Below are positions 6,767 to 15,920 of a stretch of 64,000 nucleotides of DNA, piece by piece. The position numbers were made by a program, and so were the translations under genes. Within the stretch, counting starts at the first letter, position 1. Every line of letters starts with the position of its first letter. The stretch is from Treponema_C sp050937815 (GTDB taxonomy: Bacteria; Spirochaetota; Spirochaetia; Treponematales; Treponemataceae), in NCBI RefSeq assembly GCF_050937815.1, contig NZ_JACDIJ010000008.1, forward strand, positions 1 through 64,000, in the 5' to 3' direction. Below the pieces are notes generated by a model that worked only from the letters and a program-made list of their open reading frames with translations, had not been told where the DNA came from and ran no database searches.

Positions 6767-8095
6767 TCATACGGTATGTCCGCGTCCGTTTATGCATTTT
6801 TCGATAAGGGCACTTGCCCCTAAAACCGTAAAAGCGGGAATAAGCCATCCGAGTCCTGCGGTGTAAAAGGGTAATTTTCTGATAAGCGGTGTAAAGCCGG
6901 GAATAATAAGCTTTGCTTGGTCCAGTGCGTTTACAATGCTTATAATGGCAGTTACATAGATGGTAGAACGGTATAAAATACGTCCGGTACCTATGATTTT
7001 TGCCGATAATGCCAAAATTATGAGCATTATCGATACCGGATATATTGCCGTTAAAATGGGAATATTATATTTTAAAATGCCGTCAAGGCCGATATTGGCA
7101 AATAAAAAGCTTATAATTGTCCAAATAATCACCCAAACCGTATAGCTTAATCGCGGAACAAGGGTCGTAAAATAATGACTGATGGATGCAATAAGACCGA
7201 TACAGGTTGTCAGGCAGGCGAGTGTAAAAATAAGTGCCAATATAACCGCTCCGAATTTTCCGAATAAACGGTCCGAAACAAAAACAAGTATTTGTGCGCC
7301 GTTTGTCGTATCGGGAAACAGGGAAGCTGTTTTAGCGCCTATATCGGCGAGCATCATGTAAATTAAAAACAATATACAGCCGGCCAGCATGCTTATTTTG
7401 ATATTGATGTGCAAAATGCTTTTTTTATCGTTTATTCCGTATGACTCTATCGCCAAACTGATTACCAAACCGAAATTAAGCGCTGCAAGGGTATCCATCG
7501 TCAAATAACCGTCGATAAATCCTTTTGCCGACGGATGTACCGCATATTCTCCCAGCGGCTGTCCGTATGGCGGCATATCCGCAAAAAGTGTGCCTATATA
7601 CAAAGCAAAAAGCATTATAAGCAAAGCGGGGGTTAAAATATCTCCCATTACCTTATTCATCGTTTTATTACGCATTAAACTGACAATACCGGCAAGGATA
7701 AAAAAAACGGCCGTATACAACAAGAGAGCCAGCGGTTTTGAAAACTGAGCCGGCAAATACGGCGCAATGGCCATTTCAAACGGAACGCTGCCTGCACGGG
7801 GAATGGCAAGAAACGGCCCTATCGACATATAGACTAAAATTGTAAAGGGCGTTGCAAATTCTTTACCGACCCGCAAGCCCAGATTCGGCAAACCCCGTGT
7901 TTTTGCAACGGCCATCATACCCAATACGGGCAATAACACTGCGGTAATACCGAAAAACAACATTGCATAGGGCATCTCGGTTCCGGCAAGTTTTCCTACC
8001 ATCGGGGGAAAAATCAAATTTCCCGCTCCGAAAAACATAGAAAAAAGCATCAAACTTATAAGAAAAAGAGTACGATTGGAAAATGTATTTTTCAT
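6767..8095 (-). CDS. brnQ: Branched-chain amino acid carrier BrnQ
   Basis: 442 residues with about 12 membrane helices and the LIVCS-family opening: SNRTLFLISLMLFSMFFGAGN followed by LIFPPMVG. The family imports leucine, isoleucine and valine with Na+ or H+. Length and the motif at the first helix are normal. It is the last of three minus-strand genes (aconitase, ComFB-domain protein, brnQ), 27 nt after the ComFB gene, so readthrough is possible although the functions are not obviously linked. No leucine attenuator or T-box is visible in the short gap. Confidence 0.93.
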   Translation of the reverse strand: MKNTFSNRTLFLISLMLFSMFFGAGNLIFPPMVGKLAGTEMPYAMLFFGITAVLLPVLGMMAVAKTRGLPNLGLRVGKEFATPFTILVYMSIGPFLAIPRAGSVPFEMAIAPYLPAQFSKPLALLLYTAVFFILAGIVSLMRNKTMNKVMGDILTPALLIMLFALYIGTLFADMPPYGQPLGEYAVHPSAKGFIDGYLTMDTLAALNFGLVISLAIESYGINDKKSILHINIKISMLAGCILFLIYMMLADIGAKTASLFPDTTNGAQILVFVSDRLFGKFGAVILALIFTLACLTTCIGLIASISHYFTTLVPRLSYTVWVIIWTIISFLFANIGLDGILKYNIPILTAIYPVSIMLIILALSAKIIGTGRILYRSTIYVTAIISIVNALDQAKLIIPGFTPLIRKLPFYTAGLGWLIPAFTVLGASALIEKCINGRGHTV

Positions 8096-8122
8096 GAATG
8101 CCTCAAAAAAGGGTATGTGTAT

Positions 8123-8818
8123 TTAACAGCTTGTAGGAAATAAATATAAATCCTGAATCTTTACCGATTCAACCGTATTGGGTTCTTTTATTATATACTC
8201 GCAGCTGGTAAGAGGAATATCAAAGGTATATATAACTGTATCGAAACCTTCGGCTTTGATTTCAATTTTAAACTGGAACTGCTTTGTTTCATTTAAGGTT
8301 TGCGCTTTTTCCGGTTTAACCCAAAACGTATATCTTCCTCTTGTGTGAGAAGTCAATACCGTCGGATTTGTCCATGTATGATCAATCATTGTACACAAAC
8401 TGCCGCTTCTGCTTAACGAAATCTCCGCTCCTTTTACCGGTTCAAAGGTGGTGCCGTCATATACGGAACCGATAAAAAACGGAAAATTGAATACGGGTCC
8501 CTTCGATACTTCCGAAGTTTCAGGAACCTGTGAGTCATGAAAGGGGCGCAAATTTGCCGATACCTTTTTCATACCTTCTATTATTAAAGCATCTATGTCT
8601 ATGCTCATTTGTATATCGGTATGAGCCAGCATATGCGTTAAACCTCTTCCCGATACGATATAACGCGGGGGCAGCTTATTTAAAACATAGGCAGCTGTAT
8701 CAAGGCGGCATTGTTCGCAATCACAGGTAAACCATGCAGGGTTCATTTCTTTAACGCGCTTATAATTATTATTTACTTCAATAAGAACCCGATCTTCAAG
8801 TATATTATGTATGTTCAT
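8123..8818 (-). CDS. ComFB-domain protein with C-terminal carboxypeptidase-regulatory-like domain
   Basis: 231 residues. Residues ~1-95 match ComFB: Asn/Glu-rich helix, C32xCxxC37 (FTCDCEQC), then AAYVLNKLPPRYIVS. ComFB-type proteins have been reported as cyclic-di-GMP receptors, and the cysteine knuckle often binds zinc. A Ser/Pro-rich linker leads to residues ~110-231, a beta-sandwich-like segment (IGSVYDGTTFEPVKGAEI ... GRYTFWV) of the carboxypeptidase-regulatory type. No signal peptide, so cytosolic. The fusion resembles a c-di-GMP adaptor with a binding domain, but the partner is unknown. A possible -10 (TATAAT on the minus strand near 8867) precedes it with a poor -35. Confidence 0.75.
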   Translation of the reverse strand: MNIHNILEDRVLIEVNNNYKRVKEMNPAWFTCDCEQCRLDTAAYVLNKLPPRYIVSGRGLTHMLAHTDIQMSIDIDALIIEGMKKVSANLRPFHDSQVPETSEVSKGPVFNFPFFIGSVYDGTTFEPVKGAEISLSRSGSLCTMIDHTWTNPTVLTSHTRGRYTFWVKPEKAQTLNETKQFQFKIEIKAEGFDTVIYTFDIPLTSCEYIIKEPNTVESVKIQDLYLFPTSC

Positions 8819-8893
8819 CTTTGTCCGCCTTTTTTTATATCAATTATATGATATACCAAATTCCCATTATATGCAATATCTTTTTTTTGAATT

Positions 8894-10942
8894 TTACTGC
8901 CCGCCCTTACGTGTGTACACGCTTAATCCTCCTGCCGCTAAGATTTTTCTTGAACGCATATCCAAATCGTTGACGGCTTTAAAGCAGCCTTTGGCATTTC
9001 CCCGGTTATCCGTATGTTCGATTACAAAGTCGGACGCATTGTGTAAAGCTGTATCGATATTGGTCAAACTTAAAATATCGCCCTTTGCAAGGGTATCGTA
9101 ATCGTGCGGATTTTCAAAGATAAGGGGCAGTATGCCGTAATTGATTAAATTTGCCCGGTGTATGCGTGCAAAAGATTTTGCTAAAACGGCGCGTATTCCC
9201 AAATACATGGGAGCTAAGGCAGCATGTTCGCGGGAAGAACCTTGTCCGTAATTTTCTCCTCCGACTACGATTGAGCCGGGATGGCCGGCGGCTAAAAGAG
9301 CTTTTGCGTTTGCATAAAAGTCGGGATCTATACGTTCGAGGGTGAATTTTGCGATTTCGGGAATATTCGAGCGCAAAGGCAGCATCTTGGCTCCTGCGGG
9401 TAAAATATCGTCGGTAGATACATTATCCGGAGCTTTTAAAATAACGGGCAAAATTAAAGAGGGTGCCGGATCGGGGGGAAGCGGACAACTTTTTATGTTC
9501 GGACCGCGGATAATTTCAATATCGGCTGCTTTTTCAGGAGGAAGCGGCCGGATAAACATTTTTTCATCGCAGGTACGCTGTAATATATCGGCTGTCGAAA
9601 TTTCATACGCATAATCCGTTCCCCGTACGCTTCCGCCGTATAAAAGGCTTTGGTTTTTTTCCGCAAGAGTTTCGGGTTCCGTTATACAGCCGGATATTGC
9701 AGCGGCGGCTGCCGTTTCCGGCGATACAAGATATACTTGCGCATTGTCGGTACCGCTTCTTCCTTTAAAATTTCTGTTAAACGTACGCAAGCTGACACCT
9801 TCGGATGAGGGGGCAAAGCCTTGTCCTATACAGGGGCCGCATGCGCTTTCCAATATACGGAAACCCGCCGCAATTAAATCTTCCAATACGCCCGTTTTTG
9901 CCGCCATTAAAAGCGTCGCGCGGCTTCCCGGTGCGATACCGGCTTCGACATTGGGTGCTATATGCTTGTCTTTTACTATAGCCGCCGTTGCCGTCAAATC
10001 GTCGAGGGATGAATTGGTACATGAACCGATAACAACCTGCTGTACGGGTTTTCCTTTTAAAGATGCGATACTTTGCACGGCGTCCGGCGAATGAGGACAG
10101 GCGGCTAAAGAGCACAGTTCGGACAGGTTTATATCGATTATTTTGTGGTAATCCGCACCTTTGTCGGCCGAAAGGGGCTGCCAAGCTTGGGGACGTCCCA
10201 TAGCTTCAAGATATTTTTTAGTCGATTCGTCCGATTCAAAAATACTTGATGTCGCTCCCAATTCCGCACCCATATTCGTAACCGTTGCACGCTGCGGAAC
10301 GGTTAATGCCGCCGCTCCTTCGCCGAAATATTCATATACGGCACCGACGCCGCCTTTTACCGTTTCGCGCCGCAATACTTCCAAAATAATATCTTTTGCG
10401 CTTACGCCCGGTTTCAGCTTTCCGCTCAAACGTACCCCTATTACTTTAGGCATAGCCAGATGAAATGCACCTCCGGCCATTGCAACCGCAACATCCAAAC
10501 CGCCGGCTCCTATGGCAAGCATTCCCAAAGCTCCCGCTGTAGGAGTGTGCGAATCGGAACCCAACAGGGTTTTACCGGGCATACCGAATTTTTCCAAATG
10601 AACTTGGTGGCAAATACCGTTTCCCGCGCGGGAAAACCACAGTCCGTATTTTGCGGCGATACTTTGCAAATACCGGTGATCGTCCATGTTTTTAAAATCG
10701 GCTTGCAACGTTGCGTGGTCGATATAAGAAACCGATACTTCGGTTTTTACACGCGGAATTCCTATCGTTTCAAATTGCAAATAGGCCATTGTTCCTGTTG
10801 CGTCTTGCGTAAGCGTTTGATCTATTTTTATCGCAATATGAGCGGCCGCCGGTATCTTTTCGTCGGCTTTTACATTTAAATCGGAACAAGCTTCGGCTAC
10901 AATATGCCGCCGTATGATTTTTTCGGTAAGGGTAAATGCCAT
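8894..10942 (-). CDS. Aconitate hydratase (aconitase)
   Basis: 682 residues from ATG 10942, preceded by AGGAGA at proper spacing; the frame is open to 11050, but upstream codons lack a ribosome site. Fe-S ligands are visible: SCTNSS (C308) and CGPCIGQG (C368, C371). The swivelling domain near the C-terminus has GSSREHAAL. It isomerises citrate to isocitrate via cis-aconitate in the cytosol. The single-chain form of about 650-680 residues belongs to the bacterial/mitochondrial-like branch, shorter than AcnA (~890). Treponemes generally lack a complete TCA cycle, so it probably serves a partial branch towards 2-oxoglutarate or glutamate. No citrate synthase or isocitrate dehydrogenase lies nearby. 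Confidence 0.93.
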   Translation of the reverse strand: MAFTLTEKIIRRHIVAEACSDLNVKADEKIPAAAHIAIKIDQTLTQDATGTMAYLQFETIGIPRVKTEVSVSYIDHATLQADFKNMDDHRYLQSIAAKYGLWFSRAGNGICHQVHLEKFGMPGKTLLGSDSHTPTAGALGMLAIGAGGLDVAVAMAGGAFHLAMPKVIGVRLSGKLKPGVSAKDIILEVLRRETVKGGVGAVYEYFGEGAAALTVPQRATVTNMGAELGATSSIFESDESTKKYLEAMGRPQAWQPLSADKGADYHKIIDINLSELCSLAACPHSPDAVQSIASLKGKPVQQVVIGSCTNSSLDDLTATAAIVKDKHIAPNVEAGIAPGSRATLLMAAKTGVLEDLIAAGFRILESACGPCIGQGFAPSSEGVSLRTFNRNFKGRSGTDNAQVYLVSPETAAAAAISGCITEPETLAEKNQSLLYGGSVRGTDYAYEISTADILQRTCDEKMFIRPLPPEKAADIEIIRGPNIKSCPLPPDPAPSLILPVILKAPDNVSTDDILPAGAKMLPLRSNIPEIAKFTLERIDPDFYANAKALLAAGHPGSIVVGGENYGQGSSREHAALAPMYLGIRAVLAKSFARIHRANLINYGILPLIFENPHDYDTLAKGDILSLTNIDTALHNASDFVIEHTDNRGNAKGCFKAVNDLDMRSRKILAAGGLSVYTRKGGQ

Positions 10943-11064
10943 TGTGTTCTCCTGCATGTATGTAAAAAGAGTGTAGCATTTTCCGTAAAAAAAGTCTATG
11001 AAACTTCTATATAACGGATTTATGCGGAAACCGGTATCCGTTTGTAGCATAAAAACAAAAAAAC

Positions 11065-11073
11065 TGTTATACT
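11065..11073 (+). promoter_or_regulatory. Extended -10 promoter, probably leaderless transcript
   Basis: TGTTATACT reads as TGn-TATACT, an extended -10, only 7 nt before ATG 11081. Transcription would begin at or next to the start codon. No Shine-Dalgarno sequence fits in the gap. Confidence 0.5.
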
Positions 11074-11080
11074 TTATCCG

Positions 11081-11725
11081 ATGGATTGCATAAAAAATCG
11101 TATATGCACATGTTTTTTTTATTTGCTGTTTTTATATGCGCCGTATATTTTTATAGGCTGTTCGAATGCCTCTTCATCTTCATATGATTTATATTCGACC
11201 GTTACGCTCAGAACGGCGCTTTCCAATTTGGCGAATTCCACTGACTGGGCGTCCGTGCAGGAAAATGCGGAGGATACCGGCGATTTGCAGCAAAAAATAA
11301 TTCGCTTGCCGGCAGACAGTCCGCAAAATGCCGAAAATCTGTTTATAGCCTTATTGGAAATTGAAGAACCCGTTTATCCGTTTTTGGAACATTTTACGAT
11401 ATTGGATACAAATGCCATGCCCGAAACTGCCCGTTCTTTAATCGACGGCGTTCTTTTAGGGTGTAAAAATAAAAATCTTGAGCCGGATTTTTTCAGCGCC
11501 GATACGGCCTTTTTAAAAATGATAACGGAATACGAATTAAAATTGCGGCCCGATATCGATACGTGGATATTGGGCTATGTACAAATGGTACAAGACGGTG
11601 TATATGAAATTCCTGTCCGCTTTTTTACCGACCGGGACTTTTTCGATGCTTATATATATATAACAAACAAGGATTCGCAATCGTATAAAGTTGAGCAATT
11701 ATGTTTTGCGGAGAACGCCGAATGA
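11081..11725 (+). CDS. Lipoprotein of unknown function
   Basis: 214 residues. The N-terminus has a hydrophobic core (FFYLLFLYAPYIF) followed by IGCSNASSSS, giving a lipidated Cys at residue ~27 with a serine-rich linker. The mature part has mixed helical content (LRTALSNLANSTDWASVQENA) and no known motif. It overlaps the next gene by 4 nt (ATGA) and sits divergent from aconitase. The 11081 and 11722 genes look like a two-gene transcriptional unit. Function unknown. Confidence 0.7.
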   Translation: MDCIKNRICTCFFYLLFLYAPYIFIGCSNASSSSYDLYSTVTLRTALSNLANSTDWASVQENAEDTGDLQQKIIRLPADSPQNAENLFIALLEIEEPVYPFLEHFTILDTNAMPETARSLIDGVLLGCKNKNLEPDFFSADTAFLKMITEYELKLRPDIDTWILGYVQMVQDGVYEIPVRFFTDRDFFDAYIYITNKDSQSYKVEQLCFAENAE

Positions 11726-12900
11726 ACGTTGAACTTACGGGTATCGTACGGGATATGGTGGTTTCTTTTTTATGTGCGGAAAAACCGCCGCTTACATTGC
11801 GTTCGTCCGTAAATCCTGCGGATAAAGCCGAATCAATCAATGTATTTTACGGACAATATTCGCTTGTATCAAAGCGTTTGTTTTTTTTCCCATTCGGTCT
11901 TTTTTCAAGCGATTTTATCGAAAAACCTGAAATATACATTTATTTTTTTTACAAAGGAACGGAGTTGTATATCGAAGGACCCGTTAAGCGTGTAAAAAAC
12001 GGTTTTGCCTTTGTAATACCGCATACGATATTTAAAAAAGCTGATGTTCCTTCGGTTTATTTACGGGATTTGAGCGCAAAAATATATCTTCCCGGCTTTA
12101 AAACCGCCCATGCCGAATGCCGGCTTGCACAGGGCTATACGCCCTTCGATAACCGATTATGGCTTTCTTTTTCCGAAAACGAAATTTTGCATTCCCGGCA
12201 CATGTTGGAATCGATTGCTTCATTAAAACCTGTAGAACTTCCGGTTGTATGTAAAAAATTGCTTGCAAAGACAAAGAGAATCTTATATCTTCCGGGGAAA
12301 AAAATTCCGAGCAGAAATTTTTTCCCCTTTCCCGTTTCCGTTACAACCGATGATGTTGAGAATGAAGACTTTGAACGGCTTGACTTTGAAATTGAAAGCC
12401 TCGATTACGATGTATATATTCCGCTTACGCACGGCGAGGATGGAGAAATCTCTCATATTTTTGCTTTTAAATCGCATAAACCCATGTCGTCGCCGCTTGA
12501 AATAGAAGAAAAGCTGTTTTTGCTGCCGATATGCCGTTTTTTAAGTACGGCACATGCACAAAGCCGCGGCCGCTGGGGCAGGGTTGAACCGCTTTCGGTT
12601 TTATGCATAACTCATTCGCGTATTATTTTGGGCGGCTGCGGAACATCCGCCTCTTCGGTTTTGTCGAACGATTCACAGAACGCTCCCTTTGCTTTACCCT
12701 TAACCGAAGGAGGCGAATATCTTATATGCATAAGAGTACTGTTGGGTTCGGTGTGCCGTGTGTTGAAAATGAATATCGCCGTTTCAAAAATATATAGCAC
12801 TGCCGGGGGGTGTTTTTGCGCCTCGTGTCTGTTTTCACGGATACAGGAAGAAGACAGGCGGTTTTTATATGAAAAATTCTACGGAATACTCTATAAATAA
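11722..12900 (+). CDS. Unknown protein, possibly PilZ-like
   Basis: 392 residues from ATG 11722, which overlaps the previous stop (ATGA); an in-frame upstream start at 11701 lies inside the preceding gene and is less likely. No signal peptide. Beta-rich segments with FGLFSSDF, LWLSFSENEILHSRH and a long C-terminal half are not recognised with certainty. The protein has the look of treponemal PilZ-type or YcgR-like adaptors (strand-rich, cytosolic), but no RxxxR + D/NxSxxG signature is clear. Coupled translation with the lipoprotein suggests a shared task. Confidence 0.65.
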   Translation: MNVELTGIVRDMVVSFLCAEKPPLTLRSSVNPADKAESINVFYGQYSLVSKRLFFFPFGLFSSDFIEKPEIYIYFFYKGTELYIEGPVKRVKNGFAFVIPHTIFKKADVPSVYLRDLSAKIYLPGFKTAHAECRLAQGYTPFDNRLWLSFSENEILHSRHMLESIASLKPVELPVVCKKLLAKTKRILYLPGKKIPSRNFFPFPVSVTTDDVENEDFERLDFEIESLDYDVYIPLTHGEDGEISHIFAFKSHKPMSSPLEIEEKLFLLPICRFLSTAHAQSRGRWGRVEPLSVLCITHSRIILGGCGTSASSVLSNDSQNAPFALPLTEGGEYLICIRVLLGSVCRVLKMNIAVSKIYSTAGGCFCASCLFSRIQEEDRRFLYEKFYGILYK

Positions 12901-12911
12901 ATACGCATATT

Positions 12912-12920
12912 TGCTATACT
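12912..12920 (+). promoter_or_regulatory. Extended -10 promoter, probably leaderless transcript
   Basis: TGCTATACT (TGn-TATACT) ends 6 nt before ATG 12927, the same arrangement as at 11065-11073. No ribosome site is visible before the start. Confidence 0.45.
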
Positions 12921-12926
12921 TCAGCT

Positions 12927-13394
12927 ATGATGAATCAAAGGCAATCCGATATACAGAGCCGCGAGGAATTTTTTAATGAAATGCAGGGGCGCTTGGGCGA
13001 TGAAGTTTTAGAGCTGGAAATGGTTTGTTTTGAAGCTGAAAAAGACGTGTTTGCCGCTTTAAATCTAAAACCGCAAAAAGACGGTCTGTGGGGTTTGCTT
13101 ATTATGTGCAAACACAGCTTGCATTTTTACGTACATCCGAGCGAATCGCCGTTTGCGGTTTTATTTCGCACGGCATCCAACGGTAAACCGCCTGCAGAAC
13201 AAATCTTTTCATTTTCCGCATTTTCTCGGTGGACCGTTCAAAAAATTCAAAAACGCAGTTTGTTCGGGAATGCATACGAAAAATACCGGCTTGTGTTAAA
13301 AGCGGATATCGAAGGAGCTTCCGTCATATTCTATATAAAGACTCACCATTCGGCCGATGCAGTGTTTGAAAAAATAAAGTCCTATTCGTTTTGA
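12927..13394 (+). CDS. Unknown 155-residue cytosolic protein
   Basis: Starts ATGATG and runs to a stop overlapping the convergent AI-2E-family gene by 13 nt. Features seen: an acidic amphipathic N-terminus (EEFFNEMQGRLGDEVLELEM), a beta-rich middle (HSLHFYVHPSES) and a basic C-terminal region. No membrane helix or signal. It resembles small PH- or PilZ-like folds by strand pattern only, and I do not recognise a family. It follows two unknown genes on the same strand and may function with them. Confidence 0.6.
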   Translation: MMNQRQSDIQSREEFFNEMQGRLGDEVLELEMVCFEAEKDVFAALNLKPQKDGLWGLLIMCKHSLHFYVHPSESPFAVLFRTASNGKPPAEQIFSFSAFSRWTVQKIQKRSLFGNAYEKYRLVLKADIEGASVIFYIKTHHSADAVFEKIKSYSF

Positions 13395-14527
13395 AGCGGG
13401 CCGTTTTTTTCTCCCGTTTCGGCGGAATTCGGTACCGTATTGTCGGCAGCCGGCTGCGGATCGACAGTGACCGGTTGCGTAGAATTACCCATTAAAATTG
13501 CAAGCGGGTACAAAATCGAAACGTTTTCACACACAATTTTAAGTATAACCATCATGGGAACGGCGACAATAAGTCCCGTAAAACCCCATAGCCATCCCCA
13601 AAACGATAAAGATACAATGATAACAAAAGGCGATAATCCCAGATTTCTGCCCTGTATTTTAGGTTCGAGAAAGTTTCCCAAAATAAAATTGACGCCGATC
13701 ATAAGGAGTGCAACAAAGATAACAGGGGCGGGGTGCGGCCAAAACTGTACTAAAGCAAATACCGATGTCAATAATCCGGATATTATCGAACCGAAGTTGG
13801 GAATAAAATTCAATATAAAAGCAAGAAAGCCCCATAAAACGGGAAAATCCATGCCGACGGCAATTGTTCCGCCTAAGACGATGAGTCCCGTTAAAAGGGA
13901 AATAAAAAATTTAACCGACATATAGCGCGTCACTTGCTGTATAATATCGGTAATCATAACGGTTAATTTTCCCTTACTGCTTCCTTCAAAAGCATATTCA
14001 AGTCTTTGACGCAAATAACGCAAGTCGAATAAAAAGAAAAGCGAAAACAAGGTAACCAACATTAAATCTTTCAAAAAACCGATAAGCGAGTTTGAAAGCG
14101 AAAAAGCGTAATTTTGCAGCGCCTGTCTTACGCCCAATTGACTCCACAGATTTTGAAACAACGAATCGTCGGCATTGTAGGGAAGCACAAAAATATCTGC
14201 AATCGTTTTATAAATGGTCATAAAACGCTCTTCATACTTCGGATATAAATCTACAATGGTTTTAATGCTGGTAAGCAAAAGCGAGCCTATAACGCCGACA
14301 CTGATAATAACCAGGGTTAAAAGAATAAGTATGCAAATTACCCACGGAATTTTAAACTTTTGATTCCATGTGACAATCAGCGGTTCAAAAACAAGAGAAA
14401 TAAGCATGGCAAGCGTTACGGGAACAAAAACGCTTGAAGTCACTTTAAAAACGGCGGCCATTACGATAATCGTCAATACCAAAAGCAATAAAAATATCGG
14501 CCGGGCAAAGTTCACTTGTTTTTTCAT
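13382..14527 (-). CDS. AI-2E transporter-family permease
   Basis: 381 residues, with membrane helices at both ends and a helical soluble segment between. Typical family stretches: an N-terminal helix pair, VTLAMLISLVFEPLI, FILNFIPNFGSIISGL near residue 240 and GLSPFVIIVSLSFWGWLWG near residue 300. Members export AI-2 or act as Na+/H+ antiporters; substrate cannot be inferred. The C-terminus is Pro/Asn-rich and probably cytosolic. It overlaps serS by 4 nt (ATGA), so it is translated from the same message. Confidence 0.88.
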   Translation of the reverse strand: MKKQVNFARPIFLLLLVLTIIVMAAVFKVTSSVFVPVTLAMLISLVFEPLIVTWNQKFKIPWVICILILLTLVIISVGVIGSLLLTSIKTIVDLYPKYEERFMTIYKTIADIFVLPYNADDSLFQNLWSQLGVRQALQNYAFSLSNSLIGFLKDLMLVTLFSLFFLFDLRYLRQRLEYAFEGSSKGKLTVMITDIIQQVTRYMSVKFFISLLTGLIVLGGTIAVGMDFPVLWGFLAFILNFIPNFGSIISGLLTSVFALVQFWPHPAPVIFVALLMIGVNFILGNFLEPKIQGRNLGLSPFVIIVSLSFWGWLWGFTGLIVAVPMMVILKIVCENVSILYPLAILMGNSTQPVTVDPQPAADNTVPNSAETGEKNGPLQNE

Positions 14528-15801
14528 TTTTTCGGACCGATTACGTCAAAACCGCACAGGGGGCGTAAAACATTCGGCACCGTAACGGAACCGTCTTCAT
14601 TTTGGAAATTTTCCAAAATTGCAACTAAGGCTCTGGATACGGCAACGGCGGTTCCGTTGAGCATATGGACGTATTTGTTTTTACCGTCGTCGTCCTTATA
14701 TCGCACGTTCAGCCTGCGCGCTTGATAATCCGTGCAATTGGAGGTCGATGTTACTTCTCCCCATTCGCCTCCGTTGCGTCCCGGCATCCACGCTTCAATA
14801 TCCCATTTTCGATAAGCAGGGGCGCCTAAATCTCCCGTACACGTATCTACAACACGGAAGGGAATACCCAAACCTTCGAATATTTCTTCTTCGATAAGGC
14901 GCAGTTTTTCGTGCAATTCGTCGGATTGTTCCGGCAAACAATAGACAAACATTTCGAGTTTTGTAAACTGATGTACGCGGTATAAACCTTTTGAAAATTG
15001 ACCTGCGGCTCCGGCTTCGCGCCGGAAACAGTGCGAAAGACCGCAATACAGCAAGGGCAGGCTTTCTTTGTTTAAGATTTCGCCGGCATGGTATCCGCCG
15101 AGCGTTATTTCGGCCGTCGCTATCAAACAGCTTTTTTCGTCTTCCAAATTATATACGTTCGATTCGTTTCCGCGCGGATTAAAACCTATGCCCCACAGAA
15201 TTTCTTCTTTTGCAACATCGGGTGTTATAAAGGGGGTAAAGCCGTGTTTTCGTAAAATATTCAACGCATACATTACAAGAGCTTGTTCCAAAAATACGGC
15301 TTCGTTTTTTAGATAATAAAATTTGCTGCCGGATACCTTTGTCGCTTTGTCAAAATCTATTAAGTCCAATTCTTGACCTATTTGAATATGATCTTTCGGT
15401 TCAAAGGTAAAAACCGTAGGCGTACCGCATACTTTTACTTGCAGGTTTTCCGCGTCCGCCGTTCCGACGGGGGCGTCCGGATGAGCCATGTTGGGAATTT
15501 TGCGGGCCTCGGCTTCAAGGTTTTGCTCTATTTCCGCAAGAGTCGCTTCGGATGATGAAATGGCGTCTTTAATGTTTTTTCCTTCATCGATAAGACGCAG
15601 CCGTTCGGCATCGGCCAGTTTTGTTTTCATAGCCCTTGCAATTTCGTTGCGCTTTGCCTGTAAATTTTGTACGGCAGTTATCAAAGCCGTTCGTTTGTCA
15701 AACAGGGCAACAACCAAATCGGCAGCGGCATCCATATTGCGCTGTGCAATATTTTTTTTCACGGCGGCAAGGTTTTCTTTTATAAAACGGTAATCAAGCA
15801 T
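14524..15801 (-). CDS. serS: Seryl-tRNA synthetase
   Basis: 425 residues, normal for SerRS. Residues ~1-105 form the two-helix coiled-coil tRNA arm (VQNLQAKRNEIARAM). The class II catalytic core has motif 2 (CFRREAGA) and motif 3 (GTAVAVSRALVAILENFQ), with TAEITLGGYHAGEIL around residue 230. It charges tRNA-Ser and, where present, tRNA-Sec. ATG 15801 is preceded on its strand by a purine-rich tract. It heads a two-gene operon with the AI-2E-family permease. Confidence 0.97.
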   Translation of the reverse strand: MLDYRFIKENLAAVKKNIAQRNMDAAADLVVALFDKRTALITAVQNLQAKRNEIARAMKTKLADAERLRLIDEGKNIKDAISSSEATLAEIEQNLEAEARKIPNMAHPDAPVGTADAENLQVKVCGTPTVFTFEPKDHIQIGQELDLIDFDKATKVSGSKFYYLKNEAVFLEQALVMYALNILRKHGFTPFITPDVAKEEILWGIGFNPRGNESNVYNLEDEKSCLIATAEITLGGYHAGEILNKESLPLLYCGLSHCFRREAGAAGQFSKGLYRVHQFTKLEMFVYCLPEQSDELHEKLRLIEEEIFEGLGIPFRVVDTCTGDLGAPAYRKWDIEAWMPGRNGGEWGEVTSTSNCTDYQARRLNVRYKDDDGKNKYVHMLNGTAVAVSRALVAILENFQNEDGSVTVPNVLRPLCGFDVIGPKK

Positions 15802-15920
15802 AGTAAGCCTATTTTAATGTTCCTCTCTATTTTATTCAAGAGCGGAAAAACGAAATTACTTTTGCCCGTATAATTGACTACATGTATCATTCAGGGTAAA
15901 ATAGATGAAGAGGGGTTTTT

